Part shown: one piece after another, positions 10,801 to 22,029 of the stretch | Layout of the letters: each line of letters opens with the position of its first letter | Position numbering within the stretch: the stretch's first letter is position 1 | Assembly: GCF_023370075.1 (NCBI RefSeq) | Contig: NZ_CP097153.1 | Location: 62,001-126,000, forward strand | Source: Deinococcus sp. QL22 | GTDB taxonomy: Bacteria; Deinococcota; Deinococci; Deinococcales; Deinococcaceae | Direction of reading: 5' to 3' | Length of the DNA: 64,000 bases | Made by a program: the position numbers and the translations under genes | The notes under the pieces: generated by a model | Database searches by the model: none | Told to the model about the DNA's origin: nothing | What the model saw: only the letters and a program-made list of their open reading frames with translations

Positions 10801-10914
10801 CGATAATAGGCCGCCCAGCAACCAACGCCGCCAGTTGCGGGAGGTCAGGGTGGTAGAAGCACGGAAGACTTTGGAACGGTCAGCAATCGCGTGGTCAGGA
10901 GAGAATGGGGTCAT
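7888..10914 (-). CDS. NPCBM-malectin-Kelch lipoprotein
   Basis: A GGAGG site lies 8 bases before the ATG. The signal peptide ends in lipobox SLSAC (Cys42). A short linker carries YDGQDHSW. Next come an NPCBM carbohydrate-binding domain (about 85-240, motifs [37 protein letters not shown]), a malectin domain (about 243-405), a choice-of-anchor-D/HYDIN-like Ig domain (about 407-520), an uncharacterised module ending GDYQDYVFVISNVRP (about 525-720, weakly DUF4114-like), and a six-repeat Kelch propeller (about 725-1008). It sits inside the glycosyltransferase series and is translationally coupled to the next one. It is probably a surface lectin for the polymer made by this operon. Confidence 0.92.
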   Translation of the reverse strand: MTPFSPDHAIADRSKVFRASTTLTSRNWRRWLLGGLLSLSACTQSGPVSSGGTGTPATAATPVDFVYDGQDHSWTDPAPAGVQALALGAGDNNLSGQPWTAANSGWGPIERDQSNGEKLSSDGRPLTIAGKTYTRGLGVHANSSVTFALGGQCSTFTAGIGLDDEVGDRGSVVFQIWSGSAASGTATKLYDSGTMRGADAAKTISVAVSGVQDLRLVVTDAGDGLDYDHADWGNPVVACGSESGVVRINAGGPAQTVDGVEWQACNAVTSCGGLVTGGFAYSESDTIAGVVAPANAALYQTEWTGGLTDGVPAGETAFEYKVPVANGKYQVRLHFAELNKTAAGQRVFDVKVEGQTVLNRFDIFAEAGGAGRALIKSLPSTVTDGVLNLAFVRQIENAKISALEIIPVPTTVGTVSSNLSELVFSTTRNATSAAQRVTLSNTGTAAVTITALTVAGQDAAAFGVVDAPVLPLTLAAGQNVNVGVRFAPLSSVGSLSASLQVASEGNAPTAVSLYGLSASGLQGDLEPPLQQVVNTLGYSINIGSSALLLGTGSNLIGDEVAAQLFRKAGTGPVTMKAVARYSPDDLLPFGYVVSGSTALNTVGTIATGQEQTLNPALTSGTLASFDPGDATFGLFAGRTSYAPQTTYTQDNLNMGPLKHAVRVYPLKNRAGQPVSNSYLVAMEPAVNGDYQDYVFVISNVRPQSATAVSWTQKADALKAVSEAQGAAVNGKLYIFGGFDSNLQTNSRVQAYDPATNTWSSARYIPEPITHGAVAVDGQTIYVAGGFVGNHPGPQTAHVWKYDVSTDTWSAGPNLPGARGGGALVRLGRTLHFFGGTERDVTNGDLYRRDSPEHWVLQLDGGTAWTAAAPLPNPRNHLAGAVLNGKIYALGGQHLGDEYGGNQSAVHMYDPATNTWTARASLPLAIGHINASTVVMNGRIVVISGVTQNSAEVSNISEYDPAANTWTALTPLPAPRQSPVADVINGQLVVATGALPSGAYATTWTGIRP

Positions 10915-11059
10915 TGAAAAAGCCTCCAGAAAATAGTGAACTCGGCGTGTGGTGAGGGAGCAATAACGAGGGTAAGGGGGGGGTCATTAAGACAAGTCCG
11001 AATTAGGTGCGCCAAAGTTAATCCAGTAGCCTACCCAGCGCAGCAACGCAGAGCTGCAT

Positions 11060-12265
11060 CTAGCGCCCCAGAGTGGGTTGAATTTCGCCCGCCCTTGCCC
11101 GCGCTTGCCACTGCGCCCGGCTATAGATGTCAAGTAGCAATTGGCCATTGCGCTCGGCGGTGTACTCATTCAGGTAGGTTTGCCGGGCCACATGGCCCAT
11201 CTCGGCGCGGGCTTCGGGGTGATCCAGCATCCAACGCACCTGCGTAGCCAAATCCTGTGGGTCACCGGGGCTAAAGTGGCGGCCCGTGCGGTCATGCTCT
11301 ACGATTTCGGCCATTGCACCGATTCTGCTCGCGACCACCGGGAGCCCCGTCGCAAGAGCTTCTAGCAGCGTAATGGGATAGCCTTCATACCACTCGGAAG
11401 GAAAGACCAACATAGTGGCATCTTGCATCAGTTGAACCACACTCGCTTTTTCTTGCCTGCCCAGATAGGTCACGCCCTCGTAGGCATCGGCGGCAGCCTG
11501 GACTTCGGGAGCCAGTGGCCCGTCGCCCACGATGATGAGGGGCAAGCGGGTGTGCAGCGTCTTCCATGCTTCTAGGAGCGTCAGCACACCTTTTTCGGGA
11601 GGTAAGCGGCCCACGAACAGCGCGTAGCCCCCGCCGTGCATGCCTACTCCTGGATCATCGGCCAAGAAGTTGGGCTTGACTAGAACCCGCGATTCGGGCA
11701 GGCCGCCTTGTACGTGTAGCCCCCGCGAAAATTCGGTCAGTGCTATGTAGACGTCCACCATCCGGCGGTAGGTACCCAGCATGCGGTGGGTGGTCAGCAT
11801 GCCCGCCGCCACACCAGAGGCGGCGCGGCTGCCCCGGTAACAGGCATGCTTGACGCCGGGCCAGGGCAGCGTTTTACCCAGACAGTCGTGACAGGTTTTC
11901 CCGTCCCGGTGAAAGTTGTAATTGACGCACATTAGACGGAAGTTGTGGAGGTGCTGCACCACTGCCGCGCCGCTCGACTTTACGCCCCAGTAAGCGGCAG
12001 GCGAAATGATTGGAAACGTGTTGTGGAAATGCACAACGTCGATGCCCTGATCCCTGACGATTCCAGCCAAAGCGCGGGCTGATGCCGGATTCCAAACCGT
12101 GTGCAAGGCGGCACGAGCCGCCGAAACGCCTTTGAGGTCGTCGTTATGGACGCTATATCGGGTGACCTCTATGCCGAGGCGTTCCAGCTGCTTAGTTTCG
12201 GCCCGGAAAACTTCATCCTCACCGCCTGCCTGCTGATAAAAGTTGTGAGCGACAAGAACTTTCAT
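11060..12265 (-). CDS. Family 4 glycosyltransferase
   Basis: The start MKVLVAHNFYQQAGGEDEVF is typical of GT4 enzymes of polysaccharide loci. The C-terminal donor site has FVGRLPPEKGVLTLLEAW and YEGYPITLLEALATGLPVV (E-x7-E). A CxxC-type pair (CHDCLGKTLPWPGVKHACY) sits in the middle, as in some related transferases. A GGAGG site precedes the ATG. It overlaps the previous glycosyltransferase by 4 bases, so the two are probably co-translated. A 145-base gap then separates it from the Kelch lipoprotein. Sugar specificity is unknown. Confidence 0.92.
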   Translation of the reverse strand: MKVLVAHNFYQQAGGEDEVFRAETKQLERLGIEVTRYSVHNDDLKGVSAARAALHTVWNPASARALAGIVRDQGIDVVHFHNTFPIISPAAYWGVKSSGAAVVQHLHNFRLMCVNYNFHRDGKTCHDCLGKTLPWPGVKHACYRGSRAASGVAAGMLTTHRMLGTYRRMVDVYIALTEFSRGLHVQGGLPESRVLVKPNFLADDPGVGMHGGGYALFVGRLPPEKGVLTLLEAWKTLHTRLPLIIVGDGPLAPEVQAAADAYEGVTYLGRQEKASVVQLMQDATMLVFPSEWYEGYPITLLEALATGLPVVASRIGAMAEIVEHDRTGRHFSPGDPQDLATQVRWMLDHPEARAEMGHVARQTYLNEYTAERNGQLLLDIYSRAQWQARARAGEIQPTLGR

Positions 12266-13455
12266 ATGGTGCCTCCAGTGACGACTTCTTGGCGGTATAG
12301 ATCTAAATAAGCCTTGGTCATCCGATCCATACTGAAGCGGGCGGCGGTGGGGGCGATCAGGGCGAAGGCCCGCTCGCGGTACTGGGCCGGTGCCTCAATG
12401 ACTCGTGCCAGCGTGCGGGCAAATCCTTCTACGTCCTCGGCGCTGACAAGCAAATCGTGATGAGGTGGAAATAATTCTTGCAGACCGTTAATGCGGGCAG
12501 CTACCAGGGGAGTTCCCGCCAACACGACTTCTATTCCGAGGAGTGACAACCCCTCATGGCGCGAAGGCATCAGCACTACGTCGTAGTCGGCGAGCAGAGC
12601 TGAAAGCTGCGGTATAGGAGGAGACACCTTCACGGGCCAACGCCCCTCTTGCCGCTCTGCCCAATGGTGTAGTACAGGTGCAAATGTGCCCTGTCCATAC
12701 ATCTGTATTTCGGCGGCAGCAGTTGTCAGTTCGGCGGCGCGTTCCAAAATAGCGGGCAGCAAGTCAGTTCCTTTTTGAGCCTCAAACCGCCCTGCAAACA
12801 GCACCCGCGCTGGCCCTGGAAGGCGCTGGGCGGGTGCTTTGGCCCGCTCCATCACGCCATTGTAAATGACGCCAGTTTGCGCTTCTGGCAATAGCCCCAG
12901 TCCATGCCTGGCCCGAAAGTCGTGCAGTCCCTCAAGGCTGGCAGGCGACACGCCTACCGATTCGGCATGTTCGAGACGGCGTTCCACCCATTGACCGATC
13001 CGCACCCATTTGGGCCAAAGGACCGTGTTGTGAATCGTGCGGATCACGCGTAGACCTGGATTCTCTGATCCGAACAGCAAGCTGGCCGCGTAGGCGGCGT
13101 CCGGAATATCGGTGTGCAGATGCACGATGTCGGGCCGCACCCGCCGTAGCAAGCGTCTCAGAGCCAGCCCAGCGTGAATCATACCGCCGCGTTTCATGTC
13201 CAAAGTGGTGCCGCTATAAACCGGAATCTGTAACTGCTCCAGCCGGGTTTGCATTGCTCGACCCACAGGTGTCTTGGTAATGCCCCTCACCGCAAAGACC
13301 GAGAAGTCGCAATGCCCACTCAATTGTTCGGCCAGTGTGAGGGCGACTTCTTCCGAGCCACCTAAATCTAGGTGGTGCACGATATGCATGATGTGGAGCC
13401 TTCTCACCGCAGGATCCCGCTGGGGCTGAGTATTGACGGCATGCTGACTGGTCAT
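12262..13455 (-). CDS. Family 4 glycosyltransferase
   Basis: A GT-B fold protein of 397 aa. The N-terminus HIMHIVHHLDLGGSEEVALTLAEQL is the glycine-rich loop of GT4 enzymes. The donor half has RVLFAGRFEAQKGTDLLPAI and SRHEGLSLLGIEVVLAGTPLVA (E-x7-E). It overlaps both neighbours by 4 bases (polymerase upstream, glycosyltransferase downstream), a tight operon arrangement. It would act at the cytoplasmic face on a lipid-linked intermediate. Donor and linkage are unknown. Confidence 0.92.
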   Translation of the reverse strand: MTSQHAVNTQPQRDPAVRRLHIMHIVHHLDLGGSEEVALTLAEQLSGHCDFSVFAVRGITKTPVGRAMQTRLEQLQIPVYSGTTLDMKRGGMIHAGLALRRLLRRVRPDIVHLHTDIPDAAYAASLLFGSENPGLRVIRTIHNTVLWPKWVRIGQWVERRLEHAESVGVSPASLEGLHDFRARHGLGLLPEAQTGVIYNGVMERAKAPAQRLPGPARVLFAGRFEAQKGTDLLPAILERAAELTTAAAEIQMYGQGTFAPVLHHWAERQEGRWPVKVSPPIPQLSALLADYDVVLMPSRHEGLSLLGIEVVLAGTPLVAARINGLQELFPPHHDLLVSAEDVEGFARTLARVIEAPAQYRERAFALIAPTAARFSMDRMTKAYLDLYRQEVVTGGTI

Positions 13456-15053
13456 ATGAACCTACTCTGCACAGGGAGTGTCTGCACCGTTTGTGCTGCC
13501 CACTGCGGCCTCAATCGCCGCTGCGTTTCGAGAAGTGCAAGGCCAAATCCGAATAAACTCCAAAACCAGATGCCCCCTTGCGGCCCTTCCAAGTAGACGT
13601 CGAAGCTAGCATTGACCATAAACGCGGCCCAGTACGCTAAGACCCACACATTCAGGCGCACCCACAGGTCTTGTCCGGCCCGCTTGGCCAATTGGTACGC
13701 CCGCAGCAGCGCGGCCATGAAAGCCAGTTGCAGCAGCGCCCACACCACCACGCCCGGCACCCCGGAACGCGCCAAAATATTCAGGTGGCCGTTGTGCGGA
13801 CTACGCAGCGTGTTGCCCTCCAGTTGGTAGCCGTCGTCGTCGGCCAAGTTGATGCCGTAGCCTTTCCCCGTCCAGAAATAGGGGCCGTTTGCTGTGTAAT
13901 TCACGATATCTGTCCACCACTTAAGTCGCCAGCCGCGTGAGCCGTCACGGTCTCCATCTCCAGTTTGTCCCGTGATGCCTTGTAGGTTGAGGAGCAAGGC
14001 TTCGGCGGAGATGGTATTGCGCTCTTCGCCTAGGTTGATGCGCCCCCCAAAGGTAAGAAGTGCGGTGAGCGCCAAAGTGAACAGCAGGGCAGGCTTGCCC
14101 CAGCGAGCCTTCACGCGCGCACCGAAGCGCAGCACGAGCACAATCAATACCGCTGCCGCAATCGCCACGATGCCTGCCCGTACCCGGAACAAGGGAATCA
14201 GGGCCGCCGCTAGCCAGAGCATCCACCACAGCCATTCTTGCCGCGTGCTGGTCACTGCGTTTAGCCGAGCTGTGACGGGCCGGAGCAGTTGCGGCAGTCC
14301 CAGCATCATTAGAGTGGCAATGCCAGCCAAATGCACAGCGATGTCACCGCCCTTTAAGTCAATCAGGAGCGCTTGACTTCCGGGAATGCGGGGCAACGCC
14401 CTAGGAAACAGTTCGAATATAAACGTAGCTATAGGCGTCCAGACCAGAAATACGGGTATGAACCTCAAGTACGTGCGGGCCGCATTCAAGGTTAGACCCG
14501 TGTGAAGAAGCAGGGCAGCCACCGCTAGCCCAAACAGGCCGTAGCCCCACAACACGGCGTCGCGCAGGGCGTCTAGGGCGTACGTTCCAACCTGCGTCAC
14601 GGTGGCGGCCAGTCCGATTAATAAAAAGGCCACCAGAACGTACGTGATTTTGGACTGGACAAGCTGCTTGCCACTCAACGACACCAACGTCGCCACAATA
14701 CAGACGGCCAAAATCATTTCTCCGACAAACAGTGGGGCCACGCCCAAATAAGCAAAGCCGCGGCCCATCATCGCGTATCCCAAAAGGCACACGCCCAGCC
14801 AAGTTAGTGCCAGCCGGGGCAACTGTGCCCGCACTGCCAACGCTGCGGCGAAGGCAAACACCAGCAGCGCGGCGAGAAAGGCCAGCAGAGGATTCCAAAC
14901 GGCCAACGTACCAACTGCCGCTGCGCCCAACATCAGGCCTAAACCTCCCAAAACCAGCAGCAGAGGGGAAGCAGAGTTGAAAGACGAGTAGAGGCCTGTG
15001 TACAGCTGGGTTGACGAAGCGTCACGGGCTGAAGGCAATGGGCGTAGGCGCAA
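13452..15053 (-). CDS. Wzy/O-antigen-ligase-like membrane polymerase
   Basis: A very hydrophobic protein with roughly 10-12 membrane helices and a large external loop near the C-terminus (IVNYTANGPYFWTGKGYGIN, then SPHNGHLNILARSGVPG). The H-N-x-x-L-x-x-x-x-x-x-G-xx-G pattern is that of the Wzy_C/O-antigen ligase family. I chose the TTG at 15053 because AAAGGAG lies about 9 bases before it; an in-frame start at 15137 would add 28 residues with no membrane character. It likely polymerises lipid-linked repeat units or ligates the chain. It is the first gene of the minus-strand series. Confidence 0.85.
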   Translation of the reverse strand: MRLRPLPSARDASSTQLYTGLYSSFNSASPLLLVLGGLGLMLGAAAVGTLAVWNPLLAFLAALLVFAFAAALAVRAQLPRLALTWLGVCLLGYAMMGRGFAYLGVAPLFVGEMILAVCIVATLVSLSGKQLVQSKITYVLVAFLLIGLAATVTQVGTYALDALRDAVLWGYGLFGLAVAALLLHTGLTLNAARTYLRFIPVFLVWTPIATFIFELFPRALPRIPGSQALLIDLKGGDIAVHLAGIATLMMLGLPQLLRPVTARLNAVTSTRQEWLWWMLWLAAALIPLFRVRAGIVAIAAAVLIVLVLRFGARVKARWGKPALLFTLALTALLTFGGRINLGEERNTISAEALLLNLQGITGQTGDGDRDGSRGWRLKWWTDIVNYTANGPYFWTGKGYGINLADDDGYQLEGNTLRSPHNGHLNILARSGVPGVVVWALLQLAFMAALLRAYQLAKRAGQDLWVRLNVWVLAYWAAFMVNASFDVYLEGPQGGIWFWSLFGFGLALLETQRRLRPQWAAQTVQTLPVQSRFI

Positions 15054-15423
15054 AACGGGGCACTCCTTTAGAGCTAATGTGTGGGAACGATTGGCGAAGC
15101 TGCGTCTAGGACCATGAGGTGCGCTGACACAGGACACGCTCAGAAACTACCGCTCAAGGGTAATCAGAGTGCGCTAACGAAAAATAAAAGAAGTGATCTT
15201 GATGAAGAGCAAAACAAGGTTCGCAGGCGTCTCTGCAACGAAACATTGACGCTTGTTGTTTCAGTCTGGGCTGTCCAACACTCTGGGTCTGGGTGCCAGT
15301 CTCATTTGCACAGCCCACAGCGCTGGGTAGAGGTAGTGGAACGCGCACAGGTCGGTTAAATCGACGCAGTACCTCTACAGCCGATAACTGCTGTGAGGCA
15401 TAAAAAGAAGGAAGGGGGAGACG
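15054..15423. promoter_or_regulatory. Divergent promoter region of the polysaccharide locus
   Basis: This 370-base gap separates the divergent polymerase and NPCBM lipoprotein genes, so promoters for both directions must lie here. The part around 15175-15250 is clearly less GC-rich than the surrounding genes. I could not pick convincing -35/-10 pairs. No gene is seen. Confidence 0.5.
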
Positions 15424-18333
<2,910 letters not shown>

Positions 18334-18340
18334 AGGCGTG

Positions 18341-18382
18341 GGGCGGGGCTGCTGAATTCTTGGGCAGCCCTGCCCTGCCTTT
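18341..18382 (+). terminator. Rho-independent terminator
   Basis: GGGCGGGGCTGC (18341-18352) pairs with GCAGCCCTGCCC (18364-18375), with one G-U pair, followed by a short TTTT. It separates the two tandem lipoprotein genes. Confidence 0.65.
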
Positions 18383-18413
18383 TCGTCTCTGCTGTGACCC
18401 GATAAGGAGCCGT

Positions 18414-20759
18414 ATGAGCAACAAAGTTGTGCTGGGCACATTGGCTACGCTGACCGTGCTGATGGCTTGCTCACGCCCAGATGGAAGCCAGTCTCAAGTG
18501 CCCGACCCTTATGCGGGGGGCAAGAGTTATCCGTGGAGTGACCGTCTGGATCTGCCGAGCGCAGATCCGTATGCAGACGGCAAGAGTTACCCGTGGACGG
18601 GTATCCGCACGTCTGCTGCCGGGGTGCAAGCTCAGGCGTTGGGGAGTGGTGACAATTTCCTCTCCGACCTGACCTGGACGAGTGCCACCAACGCTTGGGG
18701 GCCGATCGAACAAGACCGGAGCAACGCCGAGCAGGCTGCGGGCGATGGGCGGCCCCTGACCATCGGCGGACAAGTCTTTGCCAAGGGGCTGGGGGTGCAT
18801 GCGGCGTCTGAAGTCAGCTATACGCTGGGTGGGATGTGCAATACCTTCACGGCATCGGTGGGCATAGATGACGAGGTCGGCGACCGGGGCAGTGTCGTCT
18901 TTCAAGTCTGGAACGGCACGGCCACCAAACTGTACGACTCTGGGACGGTGCGCGGCACCGACCCGGCCAAGCCGGTCAGCGTGAACGTGGCGGGTGTTCA
19001 GAACTTACGTCTGGTGGTGACCGATGGCAGTGACGGCATCAGTTACGATCACGGGGATTGGGCGAATGCCAAAGTCAGTTGCTCGGCCGAGGAGTCCAGC
19101 GGCGTCAAGCAGCTCTCTGACCTGACGTGGACAAGCGCCACCAATGCTTGGGGGCCAGTAGAGCGCGACCAGAGCAACGGCGAGCAGGGGGCGGGAGATG
19201 GTCGGCCCCTTACCATCGGCGGGCAGGTCTTTACGACGGGACTGGGCGTGCATGCCAGTTCGACCTTAACGTATGGGTTGGCGGGGCACTGCACGGTGTT
19301 TACGGCTCAGGTGGGCATAGATGACGAGGTCAGCGACCGGGGCAGTGTCGTCTTTCAGGTCTGGAACGGCACAGCGGCCAAGCTGTATGACTCTGGCACG
19401 GTGCGCGGCATAGACGCGGCCAAGCCGGTCAGCGTGAATCTGGCAGGCGTGCAAAGCCTGCGCCTCGTGGTCACCGATGCAGCCAACGGCATCGACTATG
19501 ACCATGCGGACTGGGCCGATGCCCGCCTGACCTGTGGGGGGGACAGTACCGCTCCGGCTGCTCCGAGCGGTCTCAGCGCGTCGCCGCAAGCAGGCGGTAC
19601 GGCGGTGGGCGGCATCATGCTGGACTGGGCCGACAACACCGAACCTGATCTGGCTGGCTACCGCGTTTACAGGGCCGCGCAACCCGGTGGACTGTACAGC
19701 CTGATCACCCCCCAAGGCCTCACCGCATCCTCTTTTACCGACGCCTACGCCCCCGAAAACGCGGCTTCGTACTACCGGGTCGTCGCCACAGATACGAGCG
19801 GCAACGCTTCAGGAGCGGCTCTGGCCAATGCTTTGCGCCCCCCGGCTCCTGTCACCAGTACCTACACTTATTCCGCGCTTGCCAACCAGCCCTACAGTGT
19901 GGCGGAATCTCAGGGACGGATGCTGAATGGCAGGCTGTACACCTTTGGCGGTTTCGACAGCTTGAAGGGATGCTGCACCCCCACCAACCGTGCTTACCTG
20001 TATGATCCGGCTACCTCCCTCTGGACGCCGCTGGCCCCCATGCCCGACAAAGGAGCCACGCACGCGGGCCTGACCACCGATGGAACCAGTCTCTATTACG
20101 CGGGTGGCTACCTCGCCGACAGCGCTTGGAGCGGTCAGATTTTTGGTAGCAAAGCCGTGTGGCGCTACGATCCGGCCAGCAATACCTACACCCATCTGCC
20201 CGATTTGCCCCTAGAGCGGGCGGCCGGACAGCTGGAATATCTGGACGGCAAGCTGCACTACTTCGGCGGCACCAACCTTGCCCGCACCCAAAATGTGGGC
20301 GACCACTACGTGCTAGACCTGACAGGCGCGGCCTCGTCGTGGACAGTGTCGGCCCCCTTGCCCAATCCGCGCCACCACATGGGGTCTACCGTGCTGGGCG
20401 GCAAAATCTATGCGGTGGGCGGCCAGCACGGACACGATCAGGCGTCGGTGACGCAGGCGTCGCTGCATGCCTACGACCCGGCCACCAACACCTGGACAGC
20501 CCTGCAGAGCTTGCCCCGCGCCCGCAGCCACATCTCCAACACCACCTTTGTGCTGGCTGGGCGGTTGGTCGTTGCTGGCGGAGAATCCGCGCACGACCGC
20601 CCCATTTCGGATGTCAGCGCCTACAATCCGGCCACCGACACCTGGACGGCCCTCACACCCCTTCCGGTGCCCCGTTCCTCCAGCGTGGCTGGCCCAGCCG
20701 GACAGGGCTTTGTGTACACCGGCGGCAATACGCAAGGCGGTTGGCTGGTCCTGCCCTGA
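18414..20759 (+). CDS. Double-NPCBM, FN3, Kelch lipoprotein
   Basis: The ATG at 18414 has an AAGGAG site 4 bases before it; an upstream in-frame start at 18360 lies inside the terminator loop and was rejected. The signal peptide ends in VLMAC. The linker again has two DPYA(G/D)GKSYPW copies. Domains: NPCBM 1 (about 83-224), NPCBM 2 (about 234-373), FN3 (about 380-475), then a Kelch propeller (about 480-781) with repeats such as [11 protein letters not shown] and [11 protein letters not shown]. The N-terminal half is nearly the same as the upstream gene, but the C-terminal half resembles the Kelch part of the gene at 7888, so it is a mosaic. A surface lectin is the likely role. Confidence 0.92.
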   Translation: MSNKVVLGTLATLTVLMACSRPDGSQSQVPDPYAGGKSYPWSDRLDLPSADPYADGKSYPWTGIRTSAAGVQAQALGSGDNFLSDLTWTSATNAWGPIEQDRSNAEQAAGDGRPLTIGGQVFAKGLGVHAASEVSYTLGGMCNTFTASVGIDDEVGDRGSVVFQVWNGTATKLYDSGTVRGTDPAKPVSVNVAGVQNLRLVVTDGSDGISYDHGDWANAKVSCSAEESSGVKQLSDLTWTSATNAWGPVERDQSNGEQGAGDGRPLTIGGQVFTTGLGVHASSTLTYGLAGHCTVFTAQVGIDDEVSDRGSVVFQVWNGTAAKLYDSGTVRGIDAAKPVSVNLAGVQSLRLVVTDAANGIDYDHADWADARLTCGGDSTAPAAPSGLSASPQAGGTAVGGIMLDWADNTEPDLAGYRVYRAAQPGGLYSLITPQGLTASSFTDAYAPENAASYYRVVATDTSGNASGAALANALRPPAPVTSTYTYSALANQPYSVAESQGRMLNGRLYTFGGFDSLKGCCTPTNRAYLYDPATSLWTPLAPMPDKGATHAGLTTDGTSLYYAGGYLADSAWSGQIFGSKAVWRYDPASNTYTHLPDLPLERAAGQLEYLDGKLHYFGGTNLARTQNVGDHYVLDLTGAASSWTVSAPLPNPRHHMGSTVLGGKIYAVGGQHGHDQASVTQASLHAYDPATNTWTALQSLPRARSHISNTTFVLAGRLVVAGGESAHDRPISDVSAYNPATDTWTALTPLPVPRSSSVAGPAGQGFVYTGGNTQGGWLVLP
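18503..19153 (+). repeat. 651-bp perfect direct repeat, copy 2
   Basis: Identical to 15558-16208. The two copies lie in the same orientation in neighbouring genes, so recombination between them would fuse the genes in frame. Confidence 0.95.
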
Positions 20760-20796
20760 ACCAAAGCATGGGCCAGAGCACCAACTAAGAACATTA

Positions 20797-20836
20797 ACAG
20801 GAAGGAGTCGTCACCTTGGACTCCTTCCTGTTTCTT
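20797..20836. terminator. Rho-independent terminator between convergent genes
   Basis: ACAGGAAGGAGTC (20797-20809) pairs perfectly with GACTCCTTCCTGT (20819-20831), followed by TTCTTT. Confidence 0.85.
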
Positions 20837-20855
20837 TCCTGCCCACAAGCCCGGT

Positions 20856-21797
20856 TTACAAATTGCCCCTCAGCCACACCAGCGTGGTTGCCCAAGCGTT
20901 CTCAGCGGCGTCGCGTTTGTAGTTGGCTCCGGTGTCGTTGTGAAAGGCGTGATTGGCCCCCGGATAGATCAGGAACTGGTGCTTCACGCCTGCTGCGGTC
21001 AGTGCAGCTTGGGTGGCCGCCGCGTTATTGGTGATTCGAGGGTCGTTTTTGCCGTAAATGCCCAGTACCGCCGCCTTGATTTTGGGCACTTCTGCAAATG
21101 AAGGAGAGGGGCCGTAAAACGGAATCGCGGCTTTCAGGTCGGGCAGTTTGGTCGAGAGCAGCCACGTCATGCCGCCGCCCCAGCAAAAGCCCAACATTCC
21201 GAAACGGTCGACCTGTGCGCCCGGCTGCGTTTTCAGAAATTCCACGGCGGCTAGGCCATGCGCCGCATGCGTTTCGGCAGGCGTGCGCGCAATAAAGGCC
21301 GAGATCTGGGCCGTGTCGGTAAACTTGGCCGTGCCACCTTCCGAAGAAATAAAGTCGGGGGCCAAGGCAATAAATCCTGCTTTGGCCGCACGCCGGGCCA
21401 CGTCCTGAATATGTGGCTGGAGTCCCCGGTTCTCGTGAATCACCATGACGATGGGAGCAGAGGTCACGCCCTTAGGCCGGGCGAGGTAGGCAAAATTGGT
21501 GCGGCCCAACGCCTCGTAGGTGACCGGGCCAGCGTCCAGCGAGGCGTCATCAGGAGCCACTTGATACGTGTTCTTGGCAGGTTCATTTTGCGGCGGGGCC
21601 GTTTGTGCGGCCGCCAACTCAGCGGCGCTGACCCCCGCTACGCCCAGTGAGGCCAGCAGCGTGCGTGCGCCCACAACCGACCCGCCCAAGAGCACGCTGC
21701 GGCGCAGGAACTCTCGGCGCTCCAGCTCGCCCTCACGGTAATCCTCTGTAAATTCCTCGGCCACATATCGGAACAGGTCTTGCTTGTAGTCGCTCAT
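20856..21797 (-). CDS. Tat-exported dienelactone-hydrolase-family enzyme
   Basis: An alpha/beta hydrolase of the DLH (carboxymethylenebutenolidase) family. The N-terminus has a twin-arginine signal (RREFLRRS, residues 28-35) before a hydrophobic stretch, so export by Tat is likely. The family triad is visible: Cys205 in GFCWGGG, Asp252 in YGKNDPR, His283 in GANHAFHN; the HENRG (about 121) that positions the cysteine is present too. These enzymes open lactones or similar esters; the natural substrate here is unknown. It stands alone, convergent with the Kelch lipoprotein. The ATG has an AGGAG site nearby. Confidence 0.9.
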   Translation of the reverse strand: MSDYKQDLFRYVAEEFTEDYREGELERREFLRRSVLLGGSVVGARTLLASLGVAGVSAAELAAAQTAPPQNEPAKNTYQVAPDDASLDAGPVTYEALGRTNFAYLARPKGVTSAPIVMVIHENRGLQPHIQDVARRAAKAGFIALAPDFISSEGGTAKFTDTAQISAFIARTPAETHAAHGLAAVEFLKTQPGAQVDRFGMLGFCWGGGMTWLLSTKLPDLKAAIPFYGPSPSFAEVPKIKAAVLGIYGKNDPRITNNAAATQAALTAAGVKHQFLIYPGANHAFHNDTGANYKRDAAENAWATTLVWLRGNL

Positions 21798-22029
21798 GCC
21801 ACACTCCTTTTGAGTCCCCTCGCTTGAAATTTGTTCAGAACACTTTTCAATGTAAGCGGCGAGTCACTCTGTCAGGTGTATTGGCTACCACTAACTCCTC
21901 AAGCATATTGCACTTGGTTCCCAAGATGTGTGTATGATGACAAATAACCGTCAGAACTCATCCTAAAAAACTCTGTATTTGCAGCTACCGTTAACGAATC
22001 TGTTGCGTTGATTGCAGCAGACTTTGGCC

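Noticed and set aside
18360..18413. Upstream start for the Kelch lipoprotein
   Set aside because: It would place the start inside a terminator hairpin and move the signal peptide inward; the ATG at 18414 has a proper AAGGAG site.
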